This document shows, one piece after another, positions 52,001 through 61,583 of a stretch of DNA of 64,000 nt; the stretch's first letter is position 1; each line of letters begins with the position of its first letter. The notes beneath the pieces were generated by a model, which saw only the letters and a program-made list of their open reading frames with translations, was not told where the DNA came from and searched no databases. The DNA is taken from contig NC_054702.1 of assembly GCF_016097555.1 (NCBI RefSeq), forward strand, positions 87,990,905 through 88,054,904, written 5' to 3'. Source of the stretch: Gigantopelta aegis. Lineage: Eukaryota > Mollusca > Gastropoda > Neomphalida > Peltospiridae. The translations under genes were made by a program, and so were the position numbers.

Positions 52001-54089
52001 CATAAAATCTTGTTGTACGAATGAAATTAATTGCCAAATACTCAACTAAAAATGAACATTTGTCTGTGTACCTATTCCAGACCTCTGAAAACTGAAAGTA
52101 CAATTTCTTCATTCATGTATCATTCGCATAAATCTAGATTTGCATAACCCTTTTTTTCACTTGTGTATTAAATTTAGGACCCCATTTACTTGAAATGGAC
52201 CGTCTGAATTTAGTTTGCATAACCTATAACATGTTTGCGCAAATTTTCCATTCTCAAAAGTCTGTATTCCTACTGAAGTTCCTACACACACATTCTTTAT
52301 AATACATGAAGCGTTTTACTCACTCAAAATGCCACCAGTGATCATGTGTGACCCGCTCCAAAATGTCAATTTCTGGCCCAGCAACACTTGTAATAGGTCG
52401 ATCCCATGCATCTCGAATCAAACGATACATGTTCCGGAGAAAGAAATTTCCCCAGGAAGAGTACAAAGGAACAAAGCCCTGAAATGGACGTAACAGTCGA
52501 TTAAGTCAATGAAACTGAAATTGGTTATAGGTTTAAAATAAACCAACTTTTGTGACAACATATTACATGGTATATACCAGTCTTTTATTTTAATGTATTG
52601 CACTTCATCCTCCATTCTAAAGTCTCTCTGACGTTTCAAACATAAAATCAATATTTACAAAATTCAAGGAAATTTAAAGCACCATGGCTGATATTAAAAG
52701 ACTTGTCATGGTCTATGTCAATGAATTTCAATAAAAATAGTTCTCTCAAATTAGAGACAAGATCACTTTTTTAATCTGATATCTCATTTTGTGGAAGTTG
52801 AATGTTGACTCAAGAACAGTGTTTTCTAAAATGCTCATATTAGCAACTGTAAAGTCAGAAGAATGTTGTGACAACTTGACCAACTCTAGTCATAAACATC
52901 CAAAGACTAAGGCATGTTTTATATACCAAACCCCTCCACTTTGAATGAATACTCGAAAAAATATATGATAGATACTAGCCTTAAATTCCTAACTCATGTA
53001 ACATCAAGGCCAGTCAGACATGCTGTTGACATATAGTCTTTGAGAGGAAATGCGCTACATTGTTTCCATTAGTAGTAAGGGACCATTTATATGTATCATC
53101 CCACAGACAGAACAGCACATACCACAGCCTTTAATATACCCGTCATGGTGCACTACTGGCTGAAACGAGAGCCAAGATAAGAATGAAAAGAATATTCCCT
53201 TACCTGTAATCCATACTCTGTGCCTGATTCATCTTTCTTAATTCCATAATAGTAACAGATGTCTCGGAGGTGCCCAAAAATAAACAACAGGATATAGCTG
53301 AGGTATGTGTACATAGCTGCTATCAGTGGCGTTTCTTCAAATGATTCGTGGAAATCATCTTTCCACTTTGAATCAGCATTCTGAAAAGAAAGCAATGAGT
53401 TACATGTATGCATAAAATATATCTTATTCATTTGCACCATAAGTGATTTGTAAATATATACATGATGTATTTTTTAAAAGTTATATATTTTAGGCACATG
53501 TAGGACATAGCAAACAGGTTGTGAAACCTGCGAACATATGGAATGAAAATAATCATTCAGTAGAACAGGAAAAATCACCTGAACCCTTAAAATACTACCT
53601 TTTGTTAAAGTCATACACTCTGATAATCACACTCAAAACTGCACAAAACTGTTCAATTTTACAGGGATTTCAATACAATTTCTGATACAGTATATTCTTT
53701 TAAAAGTATAACAATATTGAGAGAGATATACGACTGATATTCTTAAGAAATACAAAAATCAACAATGGCTGACCACAAAAAATTTCAGTTATTCACTCTT
53801 ATGCCAGAGCACCGGTTCATTTTGCTGTTATAAAAGTGGCAGTAAATGTTATCATTTAGTACTAAAAAAAGACCAAGTAACTTCAAACCAGTGGGTTATT
53901 TATTCCTTTTCATTACAATATTTAGCCTGCTTGCCCCTTTTTTATAAAACAATCGTAACACTGGTCATCATTAACACATACTAACAAAATTAACCTTGTT
54001 AATTGTTTACATTTGTAACCACTCACCTGAGCATGTTTTCCATTCACCACACCATTCTGAGATTTCTTGCTAGGAGAACCTTTTACCAT
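36981..54089 (-). CDS. SPTLC2: Serine palmitoyltransferase subunit 2 (SPTLC2 family), diverged copy 2, 12 coding exons
   Basis: Paralogue of copy 1 on the opposite strand. Exons, in transcript order: 54089-54027, 53380-53204, 52478-52324, 51532-51387, 48469-48345, 45643-45550, 44685-44580, 43690-43471, 42755-42629, 38972-38837, 38260-38131, 37076-36981 (or to a stop at 36891). All junctions are GT-AG; exons 2-11 have the same lengths and phases as copy 1. It gives 525 residues to the last donor, or 554 if the last exon is read through. SYNYLG, His233, Asp314, His317 and PLP Lys349 are kept, so catalysis is plausible. Differences: DELNHAS becomes DAMNHAS, VEGIYS becomes VEGIHS, and KSFG-S becomes KSFA-A. 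No stop or frameshift is seen, so it reads as a living gene. The C-terminal end is uncertain. Confidence 0.93.
37101..37404 (-). mobile_element. SINE, family B, next to the last exon of SPTLC2 copy 2
   Basis: Shows the family B tail (GTTTTGCTTAACGACATCAC, CGACTATTGGATGTCAAAG), the body (CAAGCAAGGGATCTTTTATA) and a tRNA-like head (CTACCAACTGAGCTAG). It ends 24 bp from the exon 12 acceptor. Confidence 0.8.
38131..38260 (-). CDS. SPTLC2: SPTLC2 copy 2, exon 11
   Basis: Reads [20 protein letters not shown], then the [13 protein letters not shown] block. Same 130 nt as copy 1. Acceptor ATTTGTAG, donor GTTTGT (weaker than the other donors). Confidence 0.93.
38837..38972 (-). CDS. SPTLC2: SPTLC2 copy 2, exon 10
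   Basis: Reads [20 protein letters not shown], then [20 protein letters not shown]. Acceptor TTGTTTTTAG lies about 10 bp from the (CATT)n tail of a SINE. Donor GTAAGT. Confidence 0.94.
38982..39062 (-). mobile_element. SINE 3' tail, family C, next to exon 10 of SPTLC2 copy 2
   Basis: GAATGAATGAATGAACGACA, then CCCCAGCACAAAAATACACA and ATCGGCTATTGGGCGTCAC. In transcript sense it ends in (CATT)n just 9-10 bp upstream of the exon 10 acceptor. Confidence 0.75.
39492..40283 (+). mobile_element. TTAA-flanked DNA transposon, 792 bp, copy 1
   Basis: Bounded by TTAA on both sides; ends AGCCGCACACCCTAG and CTAGGGTGTGTCCCT are near-perfect inverses. About 95 percent alike by eye to the inverted copy at 61584-62374. 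TTAA targeting suggests piggyBac or Kolobok; the AG start favours Kolobok (inference). It carries a minus-strand frame of 109 residues (39567-39896) kept in the other copy. In intron 9 of SPTLC2 copy 2. Confidence 0.85.
40557..42094 (-). mobile_element. Tc1-like transposon, nearly full length
   Basis: 1538 bp with inverted ends CTGAACAAAATAAGAAACTT and its near-inverse at 42074-42094, flanked by TA. It carries one transposase reading frame on the minus strand. Sits in intron 9 of SPTLC2 copy 2, between exons 10 and 9. Confidence 0.9.
40761..41777 (-). pseudogene. Tc1-like transposase, two in-frame stops
   Basis: A single frame of 338 codons. N-terminal helix-turn-helix part ([20 protein letters not shown]), [11 protein letters not shown] linker, then the DDE catalytic domain with [16 protein letters not shown] and [16 protein letters not shown]. 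Two TGA codons interrupt it (41676-41678 and 41361-41363); each sits where CGA would suit the frame, consistent with CpG decay. No frameshift was seen, so it was lost recently. Confidence 0.9.
42112..42612. repeat. Interspersed repeat split by a SINE
   Basis: The left part (42112-42254) and right part (42573-42612) match the uninterrupted repeat at 24530-24718 in order, with a family A SINE and its target duplication between them. Confidence 0.7.
42255..42557 (-). mobile_element. tRNA-derived SINE, family A, full length with target duplication
   Basis: 303 bp flanked by a 15-bp direct repeat (CTAGC-TCAGAGGAA, one mismatch) at 42240-42254 and 42558-42572. The minus strand reads tRNA-like head, shared body and AAATAAAACATT tail. 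It fixes the true ends of family A. Confidence 0.9.
42629..42755 (-). CDS. SPTLC2: SPTLC2 copy 2, exon 9
   Basis: Reads [20 protein letters not shown], then [16 protein letters not shown]. Same 127 nt as copy 1. Acceptor TTTCAG, donor GTGAGT. Confidence 0.94.
42897..43252. mobile_element. hAT-like MITE, 356 bp
   Basis: Ends CAGGGCTTCTAGA and TCTAGAATCCCTG are inverted, and CTATTAA is duplicated on both sides (7 bp clear, 8th ambiguous). The interior is rich in GGCTAGT words. A diverged partial relative begins at 5800. In intron 8 of SPTLC2 copy 2. Confidence 0.75.
43471..43690 (-). CDS. SPTLC2: SPTLC2 copy 2, exon 8 (PLP lysine, altered loop)
   Basis: Contains [21 protein letters not shown] (Asp314, His317) and [16 protein letters not shown] with Lys349. 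Ala352 and Ala354 replace the Gly and Ser that copy 1 and human have; 54 of 74 residues match copy 1. Acceptor TTTACAG, donor GTAATT. Confidence 0.96.
43935..44091 (-). mobile_element. SINE, family B, 3' part
   Basis: GTTTAAAGACACCACTAGAG, TAATCATCGGCTATTGGATG and TCAAACATTTGATAATTTC, then TTAGTAGCAAGGGAT; stops in the middle of the family body. In intron 7 of SPTLC2 copy 2. Confidence 0.8.
44392..44566. repeat. Palindromic MITE, GATAATAA family, copy 3
   Basis: Outer arms TATAGCAGAGATAATAAATA and CGTTCATTATCCTCTATATA pair, as do the inner arms around CATTTGTCACTT. It ends only about 14 bp from the exon 7 donor of SPTLC2 copy 2. Confidence 0.65.
44580..44685 (-). CDS. SPTLC2: SPTLC2 copy 2, exon 7
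   Basis: Reads [20 protein letters not shown], then [15 protein letters not shown]. Tyr of the usual GIYSMEGS is His here. Acceptor AAATAG, a poor pyrimidine tract, supported by frame and by length equal to copy 1. Donor GTAACC. Confidence 0.92.
45550..45643 (-). CDS. SPTLC2: SPTLC2 copy 2, exon 6 (PLP-stacking His)
   Basis: Reads [20 protein letters not shown]. His233 is kept, but the conserved Glu of DELNH is Ala and Leu is Met. Acceptor TTCCCAG, donor GTAGGT. Confidence 0.94.
46610..46845 (-). mobile_element. SINE, family B, degraded
   Basis: Recognisable blocks: CATCGGCTTCTGGATGTCAA, CAGCAAGGGATCTTTTATAT, ATACCATGGCCTTTGATACA and a tRNA-like CTCTACTGACCTAGCTAACC. In intron 5 of SPTLC2 copy 2. 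Confidence 0.7.
47466..47489 (+). repeat. G24 homopolymer
   Basis: Twenty-four consecutive G on the plus strand, inside intron 5 of SPTLC2 copy 2. The exact length may be a sequencing or assembly estimate. Shorter G/C runs lie at 8494-8510, 10424-10436 and 28283-28298. Confidence 0.9.
48345..48469 (-). CDS. SPTLC2: SPTLC2 copy 2, exon 5
   Basis: Reads [20 protein letters not shown], then [15 protein letters not shown]. Very close to copy 1 and human. Acceptor TTATCAG, donor GTATGT. Confidence 0.94.
49859..50372. repeat. Interspersed repeat sharing sequence with the THAP element
   Basis: The block at 49859-49993 (GTCTGTCCCATCC, AATAATTTCAGTTTGGTTTG, AAGTGTTTTGGAAATAACA) is the inverse of about 59270-59405. 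The block at 50312-50372 (CAGAAATAAAGAACTTG) matches 59165-59225 in the same direction. In intron 4 of SPTLC2 copy 2; the middle is unassigned. Confidence 0.6.
51387..51532 (-). CDS. SPTLC2: SPTLC2 copy 2, exon 4 (SYNYLG motif)
   Basis: Contains [15 protein letters not shown] and VGASRQEY. The family's TRQE is SRQE here, a conservative change. Acceptor TTTCTAG, donor GTATGT. Confidence 0.93.
52324..52478 (-). CDS. SPTLC2: SPTLC2 copy 2, exon 3
   Basis: Reads [20 protein letters not shown], then [20 protein letters not shown]; the same 155 nt and phase as copy 1. Acceptor TTTCAG, donor GTGAGT. Confidence 0.93.
53033..53175 (-). mobile_element. SINE, family B, internal fragment
   Basis: Contains CATTAGTAGTAAGGGACCAT, CATCCCACAGACAGAACAGC and ACATACCACAGCCTTTAATA, the body of the SINE. 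In intron 2 of SPTLC2 copy 2, about 30 bp from exon 2. Confidence 0.7.
53204..53380 (-). CDS. SPTLC2: SPTLC2 copy 2, exon 2 (membrane segment)
   Basis: Residues 22-80. [14 protein letters not shown] is identical to copy 1, followed by a hydrophobic stretch with the same spacing but different residues; 32 of 59 positions match copy 1. Acceptor CTTTTCAG, donor GTAAGG. Confidence 0.93.
54027..54089 (-). CDS. SPTLC2: SPTLC2 copy 2, coding exon 1
   Basis: Residues 1-21, Lys/Ser/Asn-rich ([17 protein letters not shown]), ending CATGCTCAG before GTGAGT in phase 0, as in copy 1. The ATG sits in the context AGCATGG. Length differs from copy 1 (21 against 27 residues), as expected for an unconserved N-terminus. 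Confidence 0.8.
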
Positions 54090-54596
54090 GCTGACAAGTT
54101 ACAGTAATATTGGGACAGATTTGTTGCAATTCAAATGAAATTGTTTTGTGTTTCTCAGTGTTTGACACACAAAGTATGTTGAAATTATACGACGACACAC
54201 GCAGTATATTATCCGAATGCGAACACACAAGTCTTTCTTGGTCGTCACTTGCTGCAAAAACTATTACAGGAATCCGGGTAATCTGGAAACTGGGAGAAGT
54301 TCATTTTGTACTAAGCTTTAATGTCAATAAATTCTGAAAAATAAAATACAGAATGGAACAATTAGTTATATAATAAACCCAAGTACCATTGTATAATGTC
54401 TTTAGAAAATTAATTACAATGTCAGTTTAAATGATTATTAGTAATTTACAATCGGTTTGCACCTGGCACTAATCAACTTTTGGAAATACAATCACTTCTA
54501 CATTTAAACAACAAACACACTAACATCAGAAAATTTAAATCATTGAGACTATGCACCTACTGCTGTATTCACCAGAATATATCCTACAAAAAGTTT

Positions 54597-54752
54597 AAAG
54601 TTTGTTTTGTTTGGATGTCAAATATTTAGTAATATTTTTTTTATGTATAGACTTAGAAGAAAAGAAACCGCTGTATTTTTCCATTAGTAGCAAGGGATCT
54701 TTATATGTGCCATCCCACGGACAGGATAGCACATACCACTGCCTTTGATATA
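54597..54752 (-). mobile_element. SINE, family B, 3' half
   Basis: GTTTGTTTTGTTTGGATGTC, TTTTTCCATTAGTAGCAAGG and CCACGGACAGGATAGCACAT. It ends next to a family A copy on the other strand, giving a tight inverted pair. Confidence 0.75.
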
Positions 54753-54760
54753 TAACAAAA

Positions 54761-54935
54761 GGGGCAAGATGTAGCCCAGTGGTAAAGTGTTCGCTTGATG
54801 CACGGTCGGTAGCCCATGAAGTGGTGACAGCAGGTTTCCTCTCTCAATATCTGTCTGGTCCTTAATCATATGTCGGATGCCATATAACCATAAATAAAAT
54901 GTGTTGAGTGCATTGTTAAATCAAACATTTCTTTC
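54761..54935 (+). mobile_element. tRNA-derived SINE, family A, internally deleted
   Basis: Head AGATGTAGCCCAGTGGTAAA through GCACGGTCGG joins directly to the 3' part TAGCCCATGAAGTGGTGACA, then ATAAATAAAATGTG. The middle of the element, about 130 bp, is missing at a shared short TAGCCCA-like site. Confidence 0.8.
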
Positions 54936-55384
54936 TTTGATATATCACAAATTCTGCTAGTAATATTCTATTTAATACCTATTTAATAACTGCTTTCTTT
55001 ATTTATATATGCATCCCCAGCCATTGCAATTCAGAAATTCCCCCTATAAAAACCAATGCCTACCAAATGTAATTTAAATGCCTATACTAGTATCTATTCC
55101 CCACCCCACCCCCAACAAAATGTTAACATTTAAATTTTACTTCAGCATTTACATCAGCATTTCTGAATGCTGAAGCAAACTCAGAGGGTTGCATGCATGA
55201 CAACAAAATCAAACTGCACCAATTCCGTTATATATCGTAAAGTAGACAATAGGAATAATTAGTTAACATTGTCCTCAATAATCAATTATGGATTTCATAA
55301 TCTACTGTATCATTCCATAATTGTTAGCACTGAACCAAACTCACGTTACAAGTATCACAATTGATCATCAGAACATCACAGTTT

Positions 55385-55690
55385 GGTTTTGGTTAACGAC
55401 ACTACTAGAACACATTGATTTATTAATCACCGGCTATCCAATGTCAAACATTTGGTAATGCTGAAATATAGCCTTAGAGAGAAAACCCACTACATTTTCC
55501 CAATTAATAGCATGGGATCTTTTATATGCACCATCTCACACAGGATAGCACATACCACAGTCTTTGATATACCAGTTATGGGACAATGGCTGAGATGGGG
55601 AAAAAACTTATCAGAGAATGAGCCCAGTAAGGAGATTTTATCCTAAAATCCAAGCCCCTGAGGCCTACCAACTGAGATATATCTTGCCCC
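55385..55690 (-). mobile_element. SINE, family B, full length
   Basis: GTTAACGACACTACTAGAAC, ATCACCGGCTATCCAATGTC, GCATGGGATCTTTTATATGC and the tRNA-like head CCTACCAACTGAGATATATC. The best complete family B copy upstream of SPTLC2 copy 2. Confidence 0.8.
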
Positions 55691-58600
55691 AGAACACCAG
55701 CGTGACAATATTCCAATTGACAGCATTAAACTGATTACAGCTGATGACCAAGTTTTGAGGCTATCTGCTTTATAATATGTACCTTCATTTTTTTATACCA
55801 TAATTACTGATAAGAAATGGCGTATGTACTTTTATACTGAATATTACATTGCATTTTATTATTGGGTGAATAAGGTGAGACTTGGATAAAATATGTCTGT
55901 CTGCTTTACAGCTAGTACATACAAAGTTCATCTCAATGGAAAGAGTATACAGCCACCATATCAAGGGGCCGTTCCACAATTATATAATGCAAAACCCCCA
56001 ACAAATGCAAAGACTACTCTCCCTCTAAAATTATGTAATGTTTGTCAATACACCACCCTGCTTTTCCTGTCATAATGACAATTTGAACAATATTTTCAGA
56101 TTTGGTTTGACAATAAATATTACTAAATAGAAAATGACCTGTTACAGAACAAAATAGCAATAACTGACTGCATTTTACTTTATAAAAGAAATGAGACGAT
56201 TGTTTTGAAAACATTACATAACTCTAGACAAGCTAACCCCTTTCTCCCCAAAACATTGTGTAACATCTCCCCTGATACACCAAACCCACACCCCAGGCAT
56301 TACGCAATTGTTGAACAAAACAAAACAATTTCTTTCTTGAGTAGTAACCTCTAATCCTTAGACTTCTGTTCTGGACAGAAAGATAGTGTGGGTGTGTACC
56401 CAGGATAGCATGCTCGAGTCGTGACTAAACAAAAACAAATTAAAAGAAAAGAAAAAAACAAAAAAACTTAATCCAATATGAAAAATATCTAATAGGTGTA
56501 ATAAAAATCCCAGAGTGTGAGAACGAATTAATGTTTAATGTCACTCCAGAAAGCAAGAGAAAACATGCCATTGGGTATCAAATGTCAATGCATTAAAGGA
56601 TGAATGAACTAATGAGAGAGAAAGTAGGGATCTGTTTTCAATATGTTTTATCTTTAAGGAAAATGTCAACTAAGTGGTTGTTAATTTAGACCGACGCCGA
56701 TATACAGAACATTTAAAGAAGGAAAATTTTACTTATCACCAAATGGTTTTTTTGGTAGTCAGATCATTATGAAAGATAATCTGTAAAACTGTTGACGGTC
56801 ATAACAGAAAGAAATATTTATAGTTTCAATCAGCTGATGTAGATCATACATTGCATAACAACCCACAGCAACACTGTCGGGTTGTATTACTATTACAACA
56901 CAAACTGTGACATGAATTTATAAACAGCAAAAAAAAAAGACGTCTTGAACCGTTTAATAACACTGTTTACAGAGTCAGTGTCACATGAAAAATTGAGCCA
57001 CACTAAAGTGGATGAATAGTGCACTCCATATCAGGTCAAGCAAGTACACCGCAGAAGAGTTGGCCTCGTGCCAAACAGTACACAGACAACAAATGAAGCA
57101 TATAAATAAACTATTTCCCTTGCAAATAAACTGTGCATCAACAAATATGACATATTGTCTGTGTCGTTCTGATATAATATTTGTCTAATGACTGCATTAT
57201 AAGTAAATACACCTATTGATTGCCTTTATTGGGTTTCATATCGACTAATTTATACGTCATTGGAATTTTCAATTCTGAACTGATTTGTTTACTTACTTGT
57301 CAGGCTAAATTAATTTACACAGATATGTCTTGGAATATGTTATTGATGCAATGATCTACTGATATGGATATACATTTGAAATCAATGAAAATCTGTCCAT
57401 TACCTTTCAACAAAAGAAATATGAATGTTTAACACAAATATATACTGATGGAAATAAATAAGGGAACACATCAAATTGTAGACCAAATTTAATTCACAAC
57501 TAACATAATAATGTCTGTATTTCATACAATGTTGTAATGTGGGATTGAATGCCTGTGGTGTTGAATGTGTTGCCTGTATGTTCCCAGTCAACTTCTGACA
57601 ATATGAATTGATTTTTGATGCCGTCATTATTTCTTGTTGCTATCTGTGTAATCCTTTATTTCTTTCCATTAGTATATTATAATTAAAATTTATCACATAA
57701 AAATACATGTATCTACAAAATATTACTATTTACAGTTGTACACAAAATTGTTAAATTTAGGGATCAAACCATGTAAGTTTTCTCATTTCAGTGATTTTAC
57801 AGTCACAAAATTAATTTATTGATGACATGTTACAGACAATGAAGGAGGGGGTAGGATATACAGTGAAACCTCTCAAAACCGGACCCTCTGTAAACCAGAA
57901 TTCCCTCAAAACCAGATGTTTTTCATGGCCTCGTGGTATCATCAAACAAAAGAAACTTTAACTCTAAACTATCAGTTCAGAAGAGCGAACTTTACATGCA
58001 AAAATCATTCTAGCGAGTGATCAAGATCGCTTGACTGATTTTTGTGTCTACTGTTACATGGATGTGATATGATAAAAGACGATGGTATCAGTCACAAGTT
58101 CGCAAGCACTTGGACTCTTGAACATGTCACTGTTCACAACTTATACATTTGGGAACCTTCGGATGTTTCCTGGATTCGCTGTTTGTTAACCAGTTTTCTA
58201 CTTCATGCTGACTATGTGTTTGTGTGCTGCATAACAAAATAACAAACATCCCAGACTTTGTGAATTAGCAGATATTTTCCATTTCTCTTTGATGATCTTA
58301 ATGTTTTGTTTTGCTAAATAACACTTTCATTAAATGAAAACAAAGTGTTTCATAAGGTGAATAATGACAAAAATTGGCCAAACTGTGTTAATTATTAGAT
58401 ATCTTTTACAGTGATAATATTTACTTGTTAAAAGTGCACTTCAATCATTTGGTGAACACATGGTTATGGTGTTTTATATTGAATTTTTAACAAGCAACCT
58501 GGTTCTTGATTTGTACAAGTGTACTTTGACCAAGGTATTCCCGGTGGGTTTTTCAATATTAGCTATTTTTGGTAAAAATTTCTTTAAAGTGCTGTTCCAG

Positions 58601-58770
58601 ATGTATGATGTATTGAGCTATATCAAACAACATATTATTTAATATGATTAGAATTTTTTTTTTTTTTTTTTTTTTTTTAATTATATACCGGTATATTCTC
58701 CATTTAAAAATATTCCCCTGAAAAACAGAACCAGCTGAATTCGTTTCGGGAATTTCCATAAGATTTGATC

Positions 58771-59837
58771 TGTGACGTCACGAAGGGAACTCCTTCATTG
58801 CTTCTTGTGTGTTTAGTATGGTTAAACGGCGTGTTGGTGGCGGCTGTAGCAATACAAAAGCCAATAAATTTAGTCTTCACGCATTTCCTAGTAATGTTGC
58901 TGTGAGAAAGCTGTGTGTGAATTTGATTAAAACAACGTGGAAAGACTGGGCAGGAAGAAAATGCCGGAGACTGTTGCGACACTTTAGTTTCGATTTGTCC
59001 GAACTGGCTTGTCGGCTTAAGCGAAATATGGGAATACCATATGTTATGGCTTTTTAAAAAGATGCCGTACCAACAATTTTTCAGCAACACTCCGGTCAGT
59101 TTGTTTTCTAATGCACGGTTAATGCAATCATCGAGATCCGATTTTTGTATGCATCTTAGAAAACAATCAGGTCAGAAATAAATGACTTGTAAATTCCATA
59201 GTATGAAAAAAATACATTAAATTAATTTTACTATACCATCCCACAGATAACACAAGTTATTTATTTCTGAGCCAACTGTTTTCACAACTGCACACAAAAA
59301 TAGTATTGTTTTGTTATTTCCAAAACACTTTTACTTTTTTTTTTATGTCAAACTAAACTGAAATTATTCACAAAAACTCCATCTTCATAGAGGGATGGGA
59401 CGGACTAAAAGTCTTCTTTTTTTTCTTTTTTTTTAAATTACCGATATCAAGCTTGACTCGTAGAATTCAAGAGTTATTTATCATCTTTTCTACTACATCA
59501 CAAGTATTAGAACATACAGTGTAGCAAAATAATTCAAACGTAAAGCTAAAGAACAAAACAAGAATAAAAGTTGTAAATTAGTGGTAACCTGTCTCCATGA
59601 CCATTTTCATCGTCATCTGTCAGGCCGGTGGTTCGTCGGAAGATGTTCCAGATTCAAACTGATAAAGCATTATTTGTTGTGTTGTACAAATATTAGTCCA
59701 GTCGTCATTACTACACTATTCATCATTGAAAGCAGAATCGCATGATAATTGAGCTCGACAGTCGCTTTCGGTCCCATTTTCACTTGTGCTTGAAGTCATC
59801 AGGTTTCTGTGAAGCGAGTTCCCTTCATGACGTCACA
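58771..59837 (+). mobile_element. Decayed DNA transposon with THAP-domain remnant
   Basis: About 1.07 kb between 22-bp inverted repeats TGTGACGTCACGAAGGGAAC.. and its inverse at 59816-59837 (one mismatch). It holds a THAP-like reading frame and, at about 59157-59284, an inner palindrome. Inferred to be a P-element-like or other THAP-bearing transposon; the inverted repeats may be subterminal, and no target duplication was identified. Confidence 0.55.
58818..59080 (+). pseudogene. THAP-domain remnant
   Basis: Reads MVKRRVGGGCSNTKANKFSL then HAFPSN, with W at the expected centre, a RHF block, LKRNMGIPYVMAF, a stop (59055-59057) and then KDAVPTIFQ in the same frame. The terminal AVPTIF and the GGCSN/FP blocks are typical of THAP zinc fingers. 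The first Cys (Arg here) and the CxxHF Cys are lost, so it should not bind zinc. Contained in the element above. Confidence 0.7.
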
Positions 59838-61583
59838 GTTATTTACAGGCAAATGTTTTTACCGAGAATTGTACCTGGTCGTTTCCGGCAGCGTTCTACG
59901 GGAGTGATGTTTTAATACTTTTATGGGGCATTTTCGTAATTATTAATCTTTTTGTAATTTCTCATACTTTTTACTTATAGATGCAAAATAAAACCATTCT
60001 GACAAATAGTTTATTTTATCTATGTAAAAAATGTTCATAACACTTGAGAAAAATCATGCACTAGTGATAATATTTGCAGGCAAATGAACTTTTATGATGA
60101 TTATTCCATATGCTTTTTGTTTAGTTTTTATATTGAGACACAATTGTATCAAAACTCAAGAGTGATTTAAAAAACTAAACTGGCATGACCGTTGCTAAGT
60201 TTTCTTATTTCTAGATGAAATTTCATTAAATGACAATAAAAAACAAAATTAAAATTCACTCTACTCTTTTGTCAAAACTAAAACCGATGCCAGATTTCAT
60301 AACCGCACATTTTCACTTTGATCGCTTAACTGACATTTGAGAGAAATGCAACACAAGTATCAGGTACAATTCATTAATATATAATGACAGCTAACCCAAA
60401 GCACACGCATATCGTACTAGCTGACCATACATAATTTGCCAGGATAATATTCTGCCATAAATAACAACTGCTACATGCAGGGACTGTGCGGTTCCAGAGG
60501 TACAACTTACATTAAATAAACTCATATGAACTAGATTATTTGTTAACTGTTCAGTTTAGAAGGGTACACTGTTATGTTAAAAGATGCCTTGGTTGTTTTA
60601 GCCATTCAAAACATGTCCACCAATTACAAATCATTGGGCTTGCTTGGTTCTATTAACACTAACAGACAAAATAAACTTTCTCCTTTTCCGTGAAAATGCA
60701 AAGCAGGCATCAAATAAGACTAGAACGATTGTTCAGGTTACCTGGAAGTTACCACATGTCAAGAAAGTCAAGAATGATACTATGTTCTCCACAAACTATA
60801 CACCCTAGTTTTTTATCAATTGTCAGGGGTTTTTTTATTTATCAAATAACAGTACAATGAGAACAGTGCTATGAATGTATGTGATTTTATAGTAATAATA
60901 ATGGGAATTGTAAATTTGATAAAAGTGTCGTAACATATAGATTTCCAGGCCTGTATTTGGGTTATTTCTTGGGATGTAACGATATACTCAAATATTTGGT
61001 GCACTGAATAGCAATCTGTATCATAGTTGCATTTGTATTTGTCACAAGCTGAACCGAATACACAAATACATATGTAATGCTAACTGTTTCTAATTCACAC
61101 TAACAAAACTGCAATACTGATTTAATTGTTTTGACAATCTCAGGACCTGTTTTGTATTAGATCAAGCACATAAACTCAATCCTTTTCTTTTTGTTCAACG
61201 CATTAGACTGGTACCGTATGTGTAAAAAAGCTGCATGACGTCAGTCTCATTCAACCAGCCTTACAAGTTATGTTCCTAAAATGAGTCACCGACGAGCATA
61301 TTTTGTTAGTACATGTATATGCAATAACTTCAATATGCAAGCAATTTAATAGTTGATTACAGAAAAATAAATTTGTATAATTCTTAACGAAAACTCTGGC
61401 AATACAAAAATATGGTTTTCAATTGATTAATACATATCAAAAAACAAAACGGCCTTAAACAGCTGCACTTTCCTGTGAAAATGTGGAGACATGTTAGTGC
61501 ACCTTAAAAAAAAATGTGATTCTGGACTAGACAATAGACCCATCCACGATTAATCAGTTTTTACTTTTTATAAATTATATTAA
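59838..61583. other. Non-coding stretch, nothing recognised
   Basis: AT-rich. The short open frames here have no motif, and I see no element boundary. Confidence 0.5.

Larger units (their letters stand above)
54090..58770. other. Upstream region of SPTLC2 copy 2, no gene seen
   Basis: Should hold the promoter and any 5' UTR exon of copy 2, but no TATA box or initiator stands out. Three SINE copies (54597-55690), a mariner-like MITE fragment near 57861 and a T-run at about 58650-58678 were seen. Confidence 0.5.
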
